From Modestobacter lapidis (GTDB lineage: Bacteria; Actinomycetota; Actinomycetes; Mycobacteriales; Geodermatophilaceae): a stretch of DNA of 64,000 nucleotides. Every line of letters begins with the position of its first letter. Position 1 is the first letter of the stretch. Location: NCBI GenBank assembly GCA_019779905.1, contig JABAKE010000001.1:124001-188000 (forward strand). Reading direction: 5' to 3'. A program made the translations under genes and the position numbers. The notes beneath the pieces were generated by a model that was given only the letters and a program-made list of their open reading frames with translations, had not been told where the DNA came from and did no database searches. This document shows positions 17,072 to 26,140 of this stretch, piece after piece.

Positions 17072-19369
17072 TCAGCGGAGGACCGGCACCTCCCGGCGGG
17101 CGCTGTGCCGCAGCAGCCAGTCGCACAGCTCGGCGGCCGGCAGCGGCCGGGAGTGCAGATAGCCCTGGCTCTCGTCGCAGCCCAGCAGCTGCAGGCGGGC
17201 CAGGGTCGCCTCCTGCTCCACCCCCTCCGCGACCACCCGCAGCCCGAGGTCGTGGGCCAGGGCGATGGTGCTGGCCACGATCGCTGCGGTGCGTGGGTCG
17301 GTGAGCAGGTCGGCGGTGAAGGAGCGGTCCAGCTTCAGCTCGCCCAGCGGCAGTTCCCGCAGGTAGGTCAGCGACGACCAGCCGGTGCCGAAGTCATCGA
17401 TGCTCACGGTGGTGCCCAGCTCGTGCAGTGCGGCCACCACGGCGAGGCTGCGCTCGGGATCGCTGAGCAGCACGCTCTCGGTCACCTCCAGCACCAGCAC
17501 CGACGGGGGCACGTCGTGCCGGCGCAGCAGCTCGGCCACCCGCTGCGGCAGGCCGGTGTCGAGCAGGTTGGACGCCGACAGGTTCACCGAGACCCGCAAC
17601 GCCAGCCCGCTGCGGCGCCAGGCGGCTGCCTGGGCGACCGCCTGGGTGAGCACCTCCTCGGTCACCGCGCCCATCAGGCCGTGCACCTCCGCCAGGGGGA
17701 GGAAGTCCACCGGGCCGAGCAGCCCGCGCACGGGGTGCTCCCAGCGGACCAGCGCCTCGACGCCCAGCGTCCGCCCGGTGCCGACGTCGACCTGCGGCTG
17801 GTGGTGCAGCACCAGCTGCCCGGTGGCCAGCGCGGTGCGCAGCTCCTCGACCAGGGCCAGGCGGCCGCTGCTGTCGGTGTGCCGGGTGCTGTCGTAGACC
17901 GCGACCCCGGTGCCTGAGCGCTTGGCGTCGTACATCGCGGCGTCGGCCTCGCGCAGCAGCTGCGCCGGCGCCGGCGGGGCCTCGGTGATGCCGGCGCGGT
18001 CGCGGGAGGTCATGCCGATGCTCACTCCGGTGTGCAGCTGCAGACCGCCCACCTCGAAGGGTTCGGCCAGCCAGGTGGTCAGCCGCTGCCGCAGCTCGGC
18101 CGCCCGCCCCTCGGACGTGCCGCCGGCGCCGACCCCGGCCACGACGGCGAACTCGTCGCCACCGAGCCGGCCGACCAGGTCACCGGGGGAGAGCGCGTCC
18201 TCCAGCCGCCGGGCGACCAGCCGGAGCAGGTCGTCGCCGGCCGCGTGCCCCAGGCCATCGTTGACCTCCTTGAACTTGTCCAGGTCCAGCAGCGCCAGCA
18301 CGAGCGGCACCCCGTCGGTGCACGACTCCTCCAGCCGGCGGAGCACGGCCCGCCGGTTGGCCAGCCCGGTGAGCTCGTCGGTCAGCGCCTCCCGGCGGGA
18401 GACGGCGAGCTGGGCGAGGTCGCGGACGTTGAACAACAGCCGGAGGCTCGCGCCGGTCGCGGCCAGCGCGGCGCACCAGACGGCGGTGGGGGAGGACGTC
18501 GCGACGGCGCTGCCCACCAGCACGACCGTCGAGGCGACGATGACGACGAAGGCCCCGATCGTGGACGCCGTCGGGTCGGTGGGCTGGGGCGTGGCGGGCG
18601 TGGGCCGCAGCGTGGCGGCCAGGCACATCGCGACCACGCCGACCGCCTGGGCCGCACCGACCCAGCCCACCGGGTGGGCCGGGTCGGTCAGCTTCACCGC
18701 GCCGGCCGCCAGCTGGGCGGTGAACGCCACGGCGAGCAGCCAGGAGCGCGGGTCGCGCCCCATCCCGCCGATGAACGGCACCGAGGCGGCGGTCCCGGCG
18801 ATGACGAACCCCGCGGCGCACTGCAGCAGCAGCGGCTGCAGCTGCCACCACGGCAGGTCGGCGAGGCCGGCGCCGGCGTGGGCCATGGCCAGCGCCATCA
18901 CCGCGACGACGGCGAGCACCGCCGACAGCCCGTTCAGCACGTCGTTGGGGTCGGCCAGGTTGGTGCTGTACCGGTTCCAGCGCACCAGCCCGCCGTAGAC
19001 CAGCGGGAACGCCAGCAACGGGGCCCACGCCACCGGCAGGAACCCCAGCCAGCTGGTCGCAGGCGACAGGTACATCAGGGTCGCCACGGCGAAGCAGACG
19101 GCGGTCAGCACCGCGGCCAGGGCCAACCGGTGCCACAGGAATCGCTCGTGGGCGACCGACCGCGCCCGCCACAGCAGGACGACGCACAGGCACACGTGCA
19201 GGGCCAGCACCAGGCCCAGGTGGCCGAGGGTCAGCCCGAGCGCGTCCTCGCGCGGCCGCAGCGCCGGCACCGTCGCTGCGACGACCTCCGCCGTCGCCAG
19301 CACGGCCACCAGCACCAGCGCCCACCGCGGGGCGCCCGGCAGCGGCCGGAGGCGCGCGGGAACTGACAT
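17072..19369 (-). CDS. Membrane-bound GGDEF-EAL protein (c-di-GMP turnover)
   Basis: The 765-residue protein starts with about 300 residues of eight or more membrane helices, then a GGDEF domain (GRLGGDEFAVVAG near residue 400) and an EAL domain (GVEALVRWEHP near residue 537). The EAL part keeps its catalytic set: NLSASNL, VLEVTESVLL, DDFGTGWSSL, KLDRSF, VAEGVEQEA and GYLHSRP. The GGDEF signature is intact, but the upstream inhibitory RxxD is replaced by SPGD. Both synthesis and breakdown of c-di-GMP are therefore possible. It lies 71 bp after the GH26-like gene and may end the exopolysaccharide operon. The long upstream continuation of the frame is antisense noise. Confidence 0.92.
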   Translation of the reverse strand: MSVPARLRPLPGAPRWALVLVAVLATAEVVAATVPALRPREDALGLTLGHLGLVLALHVCLCVVLLWRARSVAHERFLWHRLALAAVLTAVCFAVATLMYLSPATSWLGFLPVAWAPLLAFPLVYGGLVRWNRYSTNLADPNDVLNGLSAVLAVVAVMALAMAHAGAGLADLPWWQLQPLLLQCAAGFVIAGTAASVPFIGGMGRDPRSWLLAVAFTAQLAAGAVKLTDPAHPVGWVGAAQAVGVVAMCLAATLRPTPATPQPTDPTASTIGAFVVIVASTVVLVGSAVATSSPTAVWCAALAATGASLRLLFNVRDLAQLAVSRREALTDELTGLANRRAVLRRLEESCTDGVPLVLALLDLDKFKEVNDGLGHAAGDDLLRLVARRLEDALSPGDLVGRLGGDEFAVVAGVGAGGTSEGRAAELRQRLTTWLAEPFEVGGLQLHTGVSIGMTSRDRAGITEAPPAPAQLLREADAAMYDAKRSGTGVAVYDSTRHTDSSGRLALVEELRTALATGQLVLHHQPQVDVGTGRTLGVEALVRWEHPVRGLLGPVDFLPLAEVHGLMGAVTEEVLTQAVAQAAAWRRSGLALRVSVNLSASNLLDTGLPQRVAELLRRHDVPPSVLVLEVTESVLLSDPERSLAVVAALHELGTTVSIDDFGTGWSSLTYLRELPLGELKLDRSFTADLLTDPRTAAIVASTIALAHDLGLRVVAEGVEQEATLARLQLLGCDESQGYLHSRPLPAAELCDWLLRHSARREVPVLR

Positions 19370-19440
19370 GCGTCGGACATCGGCGGGCGCGGCGTCCGGC
19401 CTGAGGGCCGCTGGAGCGGTCCACCCCGTCGGGGGGTGGA

Positions 19441-20604
19441 TCACGCCGGCGGGGCGGTCCGGGGCGGCGTGGCCCACAGTGCCCACTCCGGCAGATCGGA
19501 TCGGTAGGCAGCCCGGATGGCCGGGTCCGAGGTGGCGGTCCAGTCGATGTGCCCGCCGATCTCCGGCTCTTCCTTGTCCCACTCGAACCAATTGATCATC
19601 GCCAGCCGGGGCAACTGCCCGGGCACGTCCGCGGCGAACACCTGTCGCCACCACGCCTGCTTGACCGTGAGCTCGTCGGCCCCGCCGTGCCCGGGGGCGA
19701 AGAGGGCAGCGGTCTCCGGGATGGCCACCGGCTTGCCGTGCTGCTCCCCGTAGATGCCGTAGAAGTCCGGGACGGCGCGGTCGTCGCCGCCGAGTCCGCC
19801 GTACTCCCCGGTCAGCTGTGCGACGAACTTGCCGGGCTCGGGGACCTCGTTCTCTCCCCAGGGGTGGGCGTCGCCCCAGTGGTAGAGGGACATGCCGACC
19901 CAGTCGACCGCGTCGTCCCCCGGCCAGTAGGGGGCGTACGGGTCGTCCGCGCCGGTGGGGACGCCGTCCCCGTCGGTGTCGATGGCGGCGGCGTCGATGC
20001 TCCCCGGTACGGCCCCGTGGCGGCCGCCGGTGAACGGGTACCCCCCGCCATAGTTGGGCGCCCACATCATCGCCGAGCCGGGCGCTCCCGCGTGCACCGC
20101 GGCGGCGAGCCGGCGGAAGGCTGCCACGTAGTCGTCCGGCTGCTGTCCCCACGGGTACCAGGAGCCGTTCATTTCGTGGGCGAAGCGCACGATCACCGGG
20201 ACGCCCCGGCAGTTGTAGCCGTCGAGCCGGGAAGCCAGCGCGGCCGCGACCCCGTCGGTGACCGTGGCGAGCCCCTCTCGCGGCTCCAGCGTGAGCAACA
20301 GCATCCCGCCCTCGGCGGCGATCTGGTCGACGGCGTCGTCCATGTTGCGCTCGTCGTCCGGGGCGAGGGGGAAGTCGGTGAAGGACACCGTGACGGCGGG
20401 GCGCCGGCCGAGCTGCACGCTGTAGTCGGCGAGCAGCTGCTGCCCCCAGTCGAGGTTGACCCCGACGTGGACGCCGTTCGTGGGAACCAGGCCGGCGACC
20501 GTGGTCGTCGCGCACGACGCCGACGACGAGTCGATCGCGGGCACCGCGCAGCCGGTGAGGGCGGCGACGGCGACGGCGGCCACCAGGGCCGGTGCGGCCC
20601 TCAC
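19441..20604 (-). CDS. Lipoprotein glycoside hydrolase, GH26-like
   Basis: The 387-residue protein has a lipoprotein signal (AAPALVAAVAVAALTGC, cysteine at about 19). A TIM-barrel enzyme region follows, with VIVRFAHEMNGSWYPWG, the acid/base glutamate motif of family 26 (mannanase and related endoglycanases), and KPVAIPETAAL as a likely nucleophile strand. The gene starts with GTG and overlaps the upstream glycosyltransferase stop as GTGA, so the two proteins are probably made together. A hydrolase coupled to a synthase usually trims or releases the polymer, as BcsZ does for cellulose. Which polymer is cut is inference. Confidence 0.82.
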   Translation of the reverse strand: MRAAPALVAAVAVAALTGCAVPAIDSSSASCATTTVAGLVPTNGVHVGVNLDWGQQLLADYSVQLGRRPAVTVSFTDFPLAPDDERNMDDAVDQIAAEGGMLLLTLEPREGLATVTDGVAAALASRLDGYNCRGVPVIVRFAHEMNGSWYPWGQQPDDYVAAFRRLAAAVHAGAPGSAMMWAPNYGGGYPFTGGRHGAVPGSIDAAAIDTDGDGVPTGADDPYAPYWPGDDAVDWVGMSLYHWGDAHPWGENEVPEPGKFVAQLTGEYGGLGGDDRAVPDFYGIYGEQHGKPVAIPETAALFAPGHGGADELTVKQAWWRQVFAADVPGQLPRLAMINWFEWDKEEPEIGGHIDWTATSDPAIRAAYRSDLPEWALWATPPRTAPPA

Positions 20605-22637
20605 GCCGACACCATGGCCGGCTCGAGCGCCGGCACGTCCTCCTCCACCGAGGCCCAGCGGAGGGCGCCGACGCCCATGGTCGTCGCCGACAGAGCCGCG
20701 AGCGCACGCCAGTCCCGGTCGAGGAACTGCACGCGGTGCCGGTCACCCTGACGAGAGCGCACGGTGACCTCCATGATGATCGGCTCGGTGCGGTCGGGGA
20801 CGTGCATGGCGAGCAGGGTGTCGGCGCCGACGGGCAGACCAGGACCGGTGCCGTCGGCCAACGTCACCTGGGCGCCGCCCAGGGAGACGTCCAGCAACGT
20901 CCCGGGCAGGCCGTCGAGGGTGGCCGGGAACGACACGGGGAAGCGGTGTCCCTCCCGTCGTTCGGAACTGAACCGGGGGCTGCGGATACGAGCGATCGCG
21001 GTCCAGACGAACCCGGCGGTCACGAGCAGCCACAGGAGCGGCACCAGCGCGGTACCGCTGACCTGGTAGCGAGTGGGGGTGAGGCCCGCGAGCGTGAGAG
21101 CCGCATAAGCCACCGCCGCAGTGAGCACCAACCCCAGGGCGGTGAGCACGACGGGCACCCTCGCCCGGGTGCGGTCGCTGCCGGTGCGGCCCTTGGCGGT
21201 GACGGCGAAGGTGCCGGTCCCCGACCGCAGCAGCGACAGGGTCGCGGCCAGATTGGAGGGGAGTCGGACCATGTCGAACAGCAGCGAGAAGTCCGCCCGG
21301 GCGAAGCCCCGGCCGAGCAGCGTGATCGTGACCTGCTGCAGCACGAACGACGATCCGGCGTACAGCAGGAAGTCGCGTGGCGAGGCGGTGACCGGGAAGA
21401 GGCCGGTGGCCAGCACCGCGACCGGCAGGAGCGCCAGGCCCAGGGTGCGCCAGGAGTCGAACCAGGCGGACAACGAGTACGCATAGCTGATCCGCTGCGA
21501 CCACGTCAGACCGCGGCTGGTGAGCGGGTTGTCGTACCGAAGTACCTGCATGGCGCCGCGTCCCCACCGCAGTCGCTGCGCGTAGAAGGCGGCGGGGCTC
21601 CCGGCGGCCAGGCCGCTGGCCAGCACCTGGTTGTGGTAGGCCGTGCGCCAGCCGGCCTGGTGCAGCCGCATCGTGGTGTGGAAATCCTCGGTGAGGGACT
21701 CGGTGGCCACCCCGCCGACGCCGCGGAGCGCGGAGACGCGCAGCACCGCGTTGGTGCCGCACCAGAAGGCGGCCCCCGCGTTGTGCTTGCCCGCCTGGAT
21801 CACCCGGTAGAACAACGACTCCTCGTGGAGGGACGAGCCGGGGTGCATGTGCTCGAAGGACTCGGTGTTGTAGAAGTCCTGGGGAGTCTGGACCAGGGCG
21901 ATGCCCGGGTCGGCGAAGTAGGGCAGCGTCCGGGTGAGGAAGTCCTCCTCCGGCACGTGGTCGGCGTCGAAGACCGCGATCAGATCGGTGGTCACCATCG
22001 CCAGGGCGTGGTTGAGGTTGCCGGCTTTGGCGTGGTCGTGCACGGGCCGGGTGACGTAGCGGGCGCCCAGTGCGTTGGCCATCTCGGCCACTTCCAGCCG
22101 GTCGCCGTCGTCGAGCACCCAGGTCTCGTGGTCGCCCTCCATCGCCAGCACCGCGGCGACCGTGGGCAACAGCACCTCGAGGCGTTCGTTGTAGGTGGCG
22201 ATGAGCACGGTGACCGTCGGCTCGGTCCCGGCCCTCATCGGCGCCCGCGTGCGGGCCCGCTCGGGCGACACGTCCCAGGTGGTGATGACGAACAGGACGA
22301 GGGCGACGAACCCGTGCAGCTCCAGGAGGAGGAACGGGATGCCGATCCACAGGGCCGCGCCCGAGGGCATGGACCAGCCGACCCGCCAGATCAGGTAGAC
22401 CATCGTGGCGAGCACGGCGCCGACGGCGACGGCGTGCAGCAGGAGCCGGCGCAGCGGACCCTCGGTGTCGGGCAGCTCAGCGCGGGGTCGCGGCCCTCGG
22501 CGTGCGGCGACGTCGGTCGTCCCGGCCGGCGGGGCGGCGGGAACCGGGACGAGACGGGGGGTCGGCCCCGGGGCCGGACGCCGGTGGGGCGCGCGATGCC
22601 GCCCCCTGGCCCGCCCGTTCTTGCGCTTCTGCCGCAT
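20601..22637 (-). CDS. Processive family 2 glycosyltransferase with PilZ domain (cellulose-synthase-like)
   Basis: The 678-residue membrane protein has two N-terminal helices, then a GT2 catalytic region: VLIATYNE, FDADHVP (DxD), TPQDFYN and the QRLRWGRGAMQ motif that holds the growing chain. Further helices follow, and a C-terminal PilZ domain shows RREGHR (RxxxR) and DVSLGGAQV (DxSxxG), both needed to bind c-di-GMP. This is the layout of BcsA-type synthases activated by c-di-GMP. The polymer may be a glucan or mannan; the partner GH26-like enzyme favours a beta-linked mannan or mixed glycan, but weakly. The basic, low-complexity first 50 residues are unusual. Confidence 0.9.
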   Translation of the reverse strand: MRQKRKNGRARGRHRAPHRRPAPGPTPRLVPVPAAPPAGTTDVAARRGPRPRAELPDTEGPLRRLLLHAVAVGAVLATMVYLIWRVGWSMPSGAALWIGIPFLLLELHGFVALVLFVITTWDVSPERARTRAPMRAGTEPTVTVLIATYNERLEVLLPTVAAVLAMEGDHETWVLDDGDRLEVAEMANALGARYVTRPVHDHAKAGNLNHALAMVTTDLIAVFDADHVPEEDFLTRTLPYFADPGIALVQTPQDFYNTESFEHMHPGSSLHEESLFYRVIQAGKHNAGAAFWCGTNAVLRVSALRGVGGVATESLTEDFHTTMRLHQAGWRTAYHNQVLASGLAAGSPAAFYAQRLRWGRGAMQVLRYDNPLTSRGLTWSQRISYAYSLSAWFDSWRTLGLALLPVAVLATGLFPVTASPRDFLLYAGSSFVLQQVTITLLGRGFARADFSLLFDMVRLPSNLAATLSLLRSGTGTFAVTAKGRTGSDRTRARVPVVLTALGLVLTAAVAYAALTLAGLTPTRYQVSGTALVPLLWLLVTAGFVWTAIARIRSPRFSSERREGHRFPVSFPATLDGLPGTLLDVSLGGAQVTLADGTGPGLPVGADTLLAMHVPDRTEPIIMEVTVRSRQGDRHRVQFLDRDWRALAALSATTMGVGALRWASVEEDVPALEPAMVSA

Positions 22638-22748
22638 GCGGATTCGATCGGCGGCGGCAGGCCCACGGTGAAGCCGGTCCGCTGTGGATCACCCGTTGGG
22701 GGGATGCCGGGGTGTGCCGCTGTCCTGGACCCGGCGACAGGGCGGTGG

Positions 22749-24368
22749 TCAGCCGAGCTCGGCGGCCACCATCGGCGTCAGGGTCAGGTGTGGCTTGTTC
22801 TGCGCCAGCACGCCCAGCGACCACTTGTCGGTGAACAGCGCCAGCAGCTCTCCGTTGGCGCGCTGCATCACCTCGGCGCCGCGGGCGGCGGCCAGCTCGG
22901 AGGCGGACGCGGCGTCGGTGATCCGGGCCAGGCGGTAGGGCAGCGGCTCGAGGCTGATCCGGGCGCCGAACTCGTGCTCCATCCGGTGGCTGGCCACCTC
23001 GAACTGCATCGGCCCGACGACGGCGAACACCGGGGCGCCGTCGCCGCGGCGCTCGGAGAGCAGCACCTGGACCACGCCCTCGCCGGCCAGGGTGTCGATG
23101 CCCTTGCGGAACTGCTTGTACTTGCTGGTGTCGGCGACCCGGGCGACCGCGAAGTGCTCCGGCGCGAAGGTCGTCACCGGGGGATAGCTGACCGGCTGCT
23201 CGGCGTAGAGGGTGTCGCCGACGCTGAGCGCGGCGGCGTTGACCAGGCCGACGACGTCCCCGGGGTAGGCGGTCTCGATGGTCTCCCGGTCGCGGCCGAA
23301 GACCTGCTGGGCGTACTTGGTGGCGAAGGGCCGGCCGGTGCCGGCGTTGGTGACGACCATGCCGCGCTCGAACACCCCGGAGCAGACCCGGATGTAGGCC
23401 AGCCGGTCACGGTGCCCGGTGTCCATCCCGGCCTGCACCTTGAAGACGAAGGCGCTGAACGGCGCGTCCAGCGGGTGCGGCTTGCCTTCCTCGTCCGGCC
23501 GGTCGGCGGGCGGGGGGGCCAGGTCGACCAGGGTGTCCAGCAGCTGGCCGACGCCGAAGTTGGAGACGGCGGAGGCGAACAGCACCGGCGTGGTGGCCCC
23601 GGCGAGGAACAGCTCCTGGTCGTGCTGCGCGCCGGTCTCGGCGAGCAGCTCCGACTCCTCGACCGCGGAGGTCCAGGCGTCGCCCTCGCGAGCGGCCGCG
23701 GCCTCGGCGGAGAAGATCTCCTCCGGGGCGATGGTGGCGCCGCCGGCGGTGCGGGTGAAGTGCCGGTAGCTGCCGTCCCGTCGGTCGAGCACGCCGCGGA
23801 AGTCGCCGGCGATGCCGACCGGCCAGGTCAGCGGCGTCGGGGTGAGGCCGGTGCGCTCGGTGATCTCGTCCATCAGCGCGAGCGCGTCCAGGCCCGGCCT
23901 GTCCCACTTGTTGACCACCGTGATGATCGGGATGCCGCGGTGCTTGCAGACGCTGAACAGCTTCATGGTCTGCGTCTCGAGGCCCTTGGCGGCGTCGACC
24001 AGCATCACCGCGGCGTCGACGGCGGTGAGGACGCGGTAGGTGTCCTCGGAGAAGTCGGCGTGGCCGGGGGTGTCCAGCAGGTTCACCACCGCGTCGCGGT
24101 AGGAGAACTGCAGCGCGGCGGAGGTGATGGAGATGCCGCGGTCCTTCTCCATCTCCATCCAGTCGCTCACCGTGCCGCGACGCCCGGCCTTGCCGTGCAC
24201 CGCGCCGGCCTGGCCGATCACCCGGGCGTGCAGCGCCAGGGCCTCGGTCAGGGTCGACTTGCCGGCGTCGGGGTGGCTGATGACGGCGAACGTGCGTCGC
24301 CGCCGCGCCTGGGCCAGCACCGCGCCGCCCTGCGCCCGTACCGCCGTTGCACCGCGCTCCGTGTCCAC
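22749..24368 (-). CDS. prfC: Peptide chain release factor 3
   Basis: RF3 is a GTPase that strips RF1/RF2 from ribosomes after termination. The 539-residue protein has the G motifs SHPDAGKSTLTEAL (G1), ISITSAALQFSY (G2), DTPGHADFSEDTYR (G3) and NKWDRPG (G4), then the RF3-specific domains, ending in LTPMVAAELG. Length fits the family. The GTG at 24368 is used; the frame stays open far upstream but that part is antisense to the prepilin peptidase gene. It is divergent from the Tad locus. Confidence 0.95.
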   Translation of the reverse strand: MDTERGATAVRAQGGAVLAQARRRRTFAVISHPDAGKSTLTEALALHARVIGQAGAVHGKAGRRGTVSDWMEMEKDRGISITSAALQFSYRDAVVNLLDTPGHADFSEDTYRVLTAVDAAVMLVDAAKGLETQTMKLFSVCKHRGIPIITVVNKWDRPGLDALALMDEITERTGLTPTPLTWPVGIAGDFRGVLDRRDGSYRHFTRTAGGATIAPEEIFSAEAAAAREGDAWTSAVEESELLAETGAQHDQELFLAGATTPVLFASAVSNFGVGQLLDTLVDLAPPPADRPDEEGKPHPLDAPFSAFVFKVQAGMDTGHRDRLAYIRVCSGVFERGMVVTNAGTGRPFATKYAQQVFGRDRETIETAYPGDVVGLVNAAALSVGDTLYAEQPVSYPPVTTFAPEHFAVARVADTSKYKQFRKGIDTLAGEGVVQVLLSERRGDGAPVFAVVGPMQFEVASHRMEHEFGARISLEPLPYRLARITDAASASELAAARGAEVMQRANGELLALFTDKWSLGVLAQNKPHLTLTPMVAAELG

Positions 24369-24492
24369 GCCCGTCCTACTTTCTCTCTCGTCGAACCCGT
24401 GCGGCGAGCCGAGGAGGAACCTGCGCCGAGACCCTCCGATGGTAGGCGTCCTGCCGGACGGTCCTGGCGTGACGTGCCAGGGTGACCGCCGT

Positions 24493-25197
24493 GTGCGCCT
24501 CCCGACGGCTGACCCCGTGCTGACCGCGGTCGCTGCGGTGCTTGCCGCGGTGACCGGTGCGGTGGCCGGGTCGTGGGTCAACCGGGCGGCAGGGAGCTTC
24601 CCGTGGCCGACCGGGTCCGGCCTGCGGGGGGTGCTGCGGCTGGGGACCGGACACGGGGACGGCGCGGTCCGCCGGCCGGTCGTCGAAGCCGGGACGGCGC
24701 TGCTGCTGGCCCTCGTCGTGGTCCGCTTCGGCCTCACCTGGCAGCTCCCAGCCTTCCTCGTGCTGGCCGTGGTCGCCGTCCTGCTGGCGGTCATCGACCT
24801 GCGGCACCAGCTGCTGCCGAACCGGATCCTGCTGCCCGCGTTCGCCGGTGGCGCGGTGCTGCTGCTGGGTGCCGCGGCGGCGACCGGAGCCTGGGGTGAG
24901 CTGGTCCGGGCGGTGCTCGGCGCCGTCGGGCTCTTCGCCGTCTTCCTGGCCCTGGCGCTGGTCTCGCCCGGCGGTCTCGGATTGGGCGACGTGAAGCTCG
25001 CCGGACTGCTCGGCCTGTATCTGGGGTGGCTCGGCTGGGGAGCGGTGCTGGCCGGCGGGGTCGCGGGCTTCCTCGTGCAGGCCGCGGTTGCCGTGGCCCT
25101 GCTGGCCGTCCGGCGCGTGCGGCGGGACACGGAACTGCCGTTCGGGCCCGCGATGCTGGTGGGCGCGGCACTGGTGATGGCTCTGCCGTTGTCGTGA
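24493..25197 (+). CDS. Prepilin peptidase (A24 family, TadV/CpaA-like)
   Basis: The roughly 234-residue membrane protein carries the two aspartate motifs of type IV prepilin peptidases: AVIDLRHQLLPNR (first Asp) and GGLGLGDVKLAGLLG (the GxGDxK motif). The cysteine-rich methylase domain of PilD is absent, as in Tad-type peptidases. It would cut Flp and TadE behind the glycine of their leader. The start is uncertain between GTG 24493 and GTG 24517. It stands first in the Tad locus. Confidence 0.88.
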   Translation: MRLPTADPVLTAVAAVLAAVTGAVAGSWVNRAAGSFPWPTGSGLRGVLRLGTGHGDGAVRRPVVEAGTALLLALVVVRFGLTWQLPAFLVLAVVAVLLAVIDLRHQLLPNRILLPAFAGGAVLLLGAAAATGAWGELVRAVLGAVGLFAVFLALALVSPGGLGLGDVKLAGLLGLYLGWLGWGAVLAGGVAGFLVQAAVAVALLAVRRVRRDTELPFGPAMLVGAALVMALPLS

Positions 25198-25394
25198 GCG
25201 ACGCGGACCCTTATCACGATCCCGCGACTCAGCGTGAACACACGGACACGTTCAGCCCTCCATCGGGGGTCGGATCTTCCCGGACGGGTGAATTCGCTCA
25301 GGTCCGGCGGGTCGCGGCCCGATGGTCCCAGTGCAGCCGCACGGCCGGGTCGACCGATCCGGACCAGCTCGGCGACGACCCTCGGGAGCCTGTC
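25198..25394. other. flp upstream region
   Basis: This 197-bp gap holds no gene. It begins with a less GC-rich stretch (TTATCACGATCC and GTGAATTCGC) that probably contains the flp promoter, but no confident -35/-10 pair could be assigned. Confidence 0.3.
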
Positions 25395-25607
25395 GTGACC
25401 CAGCTCTACACCACCCTGTTCACCCTCGTCTCCTTCGCCGGCGACCGGCTGAAGAAGGAGGAGAAGGGCGCCACCGCCGTCGAGTACGGCCTGATGGTCG
25501 GGCTGATCGCCGTCGTGATCATCGTCGCCGTCACCGCCCTCGGCGGTCAGCTGAACACCCTGTTCACCAACATCACCACCTCGCTCGGCGGGACCGTCAC
25601 GCCCTGA
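25395..25607 (+). CDS. flp: Flp-type major pilin
   Basis: The 70-residue protein has a charged leader (DRLKKEEKG), then ATAVEYGLMVGLIAVVIIVAVTAL. Cleavage after Gly would leave Glu at +5 and Tyr at +6, the signature of Flp pilins. The remaining tail is short, as expected for the structural subunit of Tad fibres. The GTG at 25395 gives an N-terminal hydrophobic stretch before the leader. A strong hairpin follows within 40 nt, which would let flp be made in excess over the assembly proteins. Confidence 0.92.
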   Translation: MTQLYTTLFTLVSFAGDRLKKEEKGATAVEYGLMVGLIAVVIIVAVTALGGQLNTLFTNITTSLGGTVTP

Positions 25608-25641
25608 CGACCGCGCACGTCCGAGTCCGGTAGCGGCTGCC

Positions 25642-25675
25642 CGGCGCGGCGGCCCCCACGGGGGCCGCCGCGCCG
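25642..25675 (+). terminator. Perfect hairpin after flp, likely attenuator
   Basis: CGGCGCGGCGGCCCCC (25642-25657) pairs without mismatch with GGGGGCCGCCGCGCCG (25660-25675), leaving a two-base loop (four if the top pair opens). It lies between flp and tadE, both read the same way, so partial termination or 3'-end protection of flp mRNA is the likely role. Confidence 0.75.
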
Positions 25676-25735
25676 CTGCGCACCCGGCCGCGGCTCCGCA
25701 CACATCCAGCACTGCTGTACCCGAGGAGGTGGGAC

Positions 25736-26140
25736 ATGGTCGGACGCCGACTGCACGGCGAGCGCGGAGCGAGCGCGGTGGAGTTCGCGCTGATCGTCCC
25801 GCTGCTGATCGTGCTCGTGCTCGGCATCGCCGAGTTCGGCCACGCCTTCTCGGTGCAGGGGACCCTGTCGTCCGCTGCCCGGGAGGGCGCCCGGGCGATG
25901 GCCCTGCAGAACGACCAGGCCGCCGCCAAGGCCGCCGTCCGAACCGCCGCCTCCACCCTGAGTCCGGGCATCACCGACGCCCAGGTCGCCATCACGCCCG
26001 CCTCCTGCCCGCTCACCGGCGGCACGGCCGCCACCACCTACGTGACGGTGACCATCAGCTACCCGAAGCCCTACCTGACCGGCTTCTTCGGCTCGGGGCT
26101 GGGCCTGACCGCCACAGGGGTCATGCGATGCAACGGCTGA
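25736..26140 (+). CDS. tadE: TadE-family minor pilin
   Basis: The 134-residue protein starts with a short basic leader, GERG, then ASAVEFALIVPLLIVLVLGIAEFG. This is a pilin-like helix with Glu at +5 after the glycine, the TadE pattern. A small periplasm-side domain follows with two cysteines (PASCPL and MRCNG at the very end). AGGAGG lies before the ATG. It overlaps the next gene by 13 nt. Confidence 0.87.
   Translation: MVGRRLHGERGASAVEFALIVPLLIVLVLGIAEFGHAFSVQGTLSSAAREGARAMALQNDQAAAKAAVRTAASTLSPGITDAQVAITPASCPLTGGTAATTYVTVTISYPKPYLTGFFGSGLGLTATGVMRCNG

Noticed and set aside
19370-20746. N-terminal extension of the GGDEF-EAL protein
   Set aside because: The frame stays open upstream, but this part overlaps the GH26-like gene on the same strand and is proline/arginine noise. 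The ATG at 19369 opens a proper membrane helix.
20592-24485. Open frame of about 1300 codons on the plus strand
   Set aside because: It runs antisense through the glycosyltransferase and prfC genes, which have clear motifs. Its residues are almost all G, R, A, V, E, Q and H.
24369-25712. N-terminal extension of release factor 3
   Set aside because: It is antisense to the prepilin peptidase and flp genes and has no family match; RF3 length fits the GTG at 24368.
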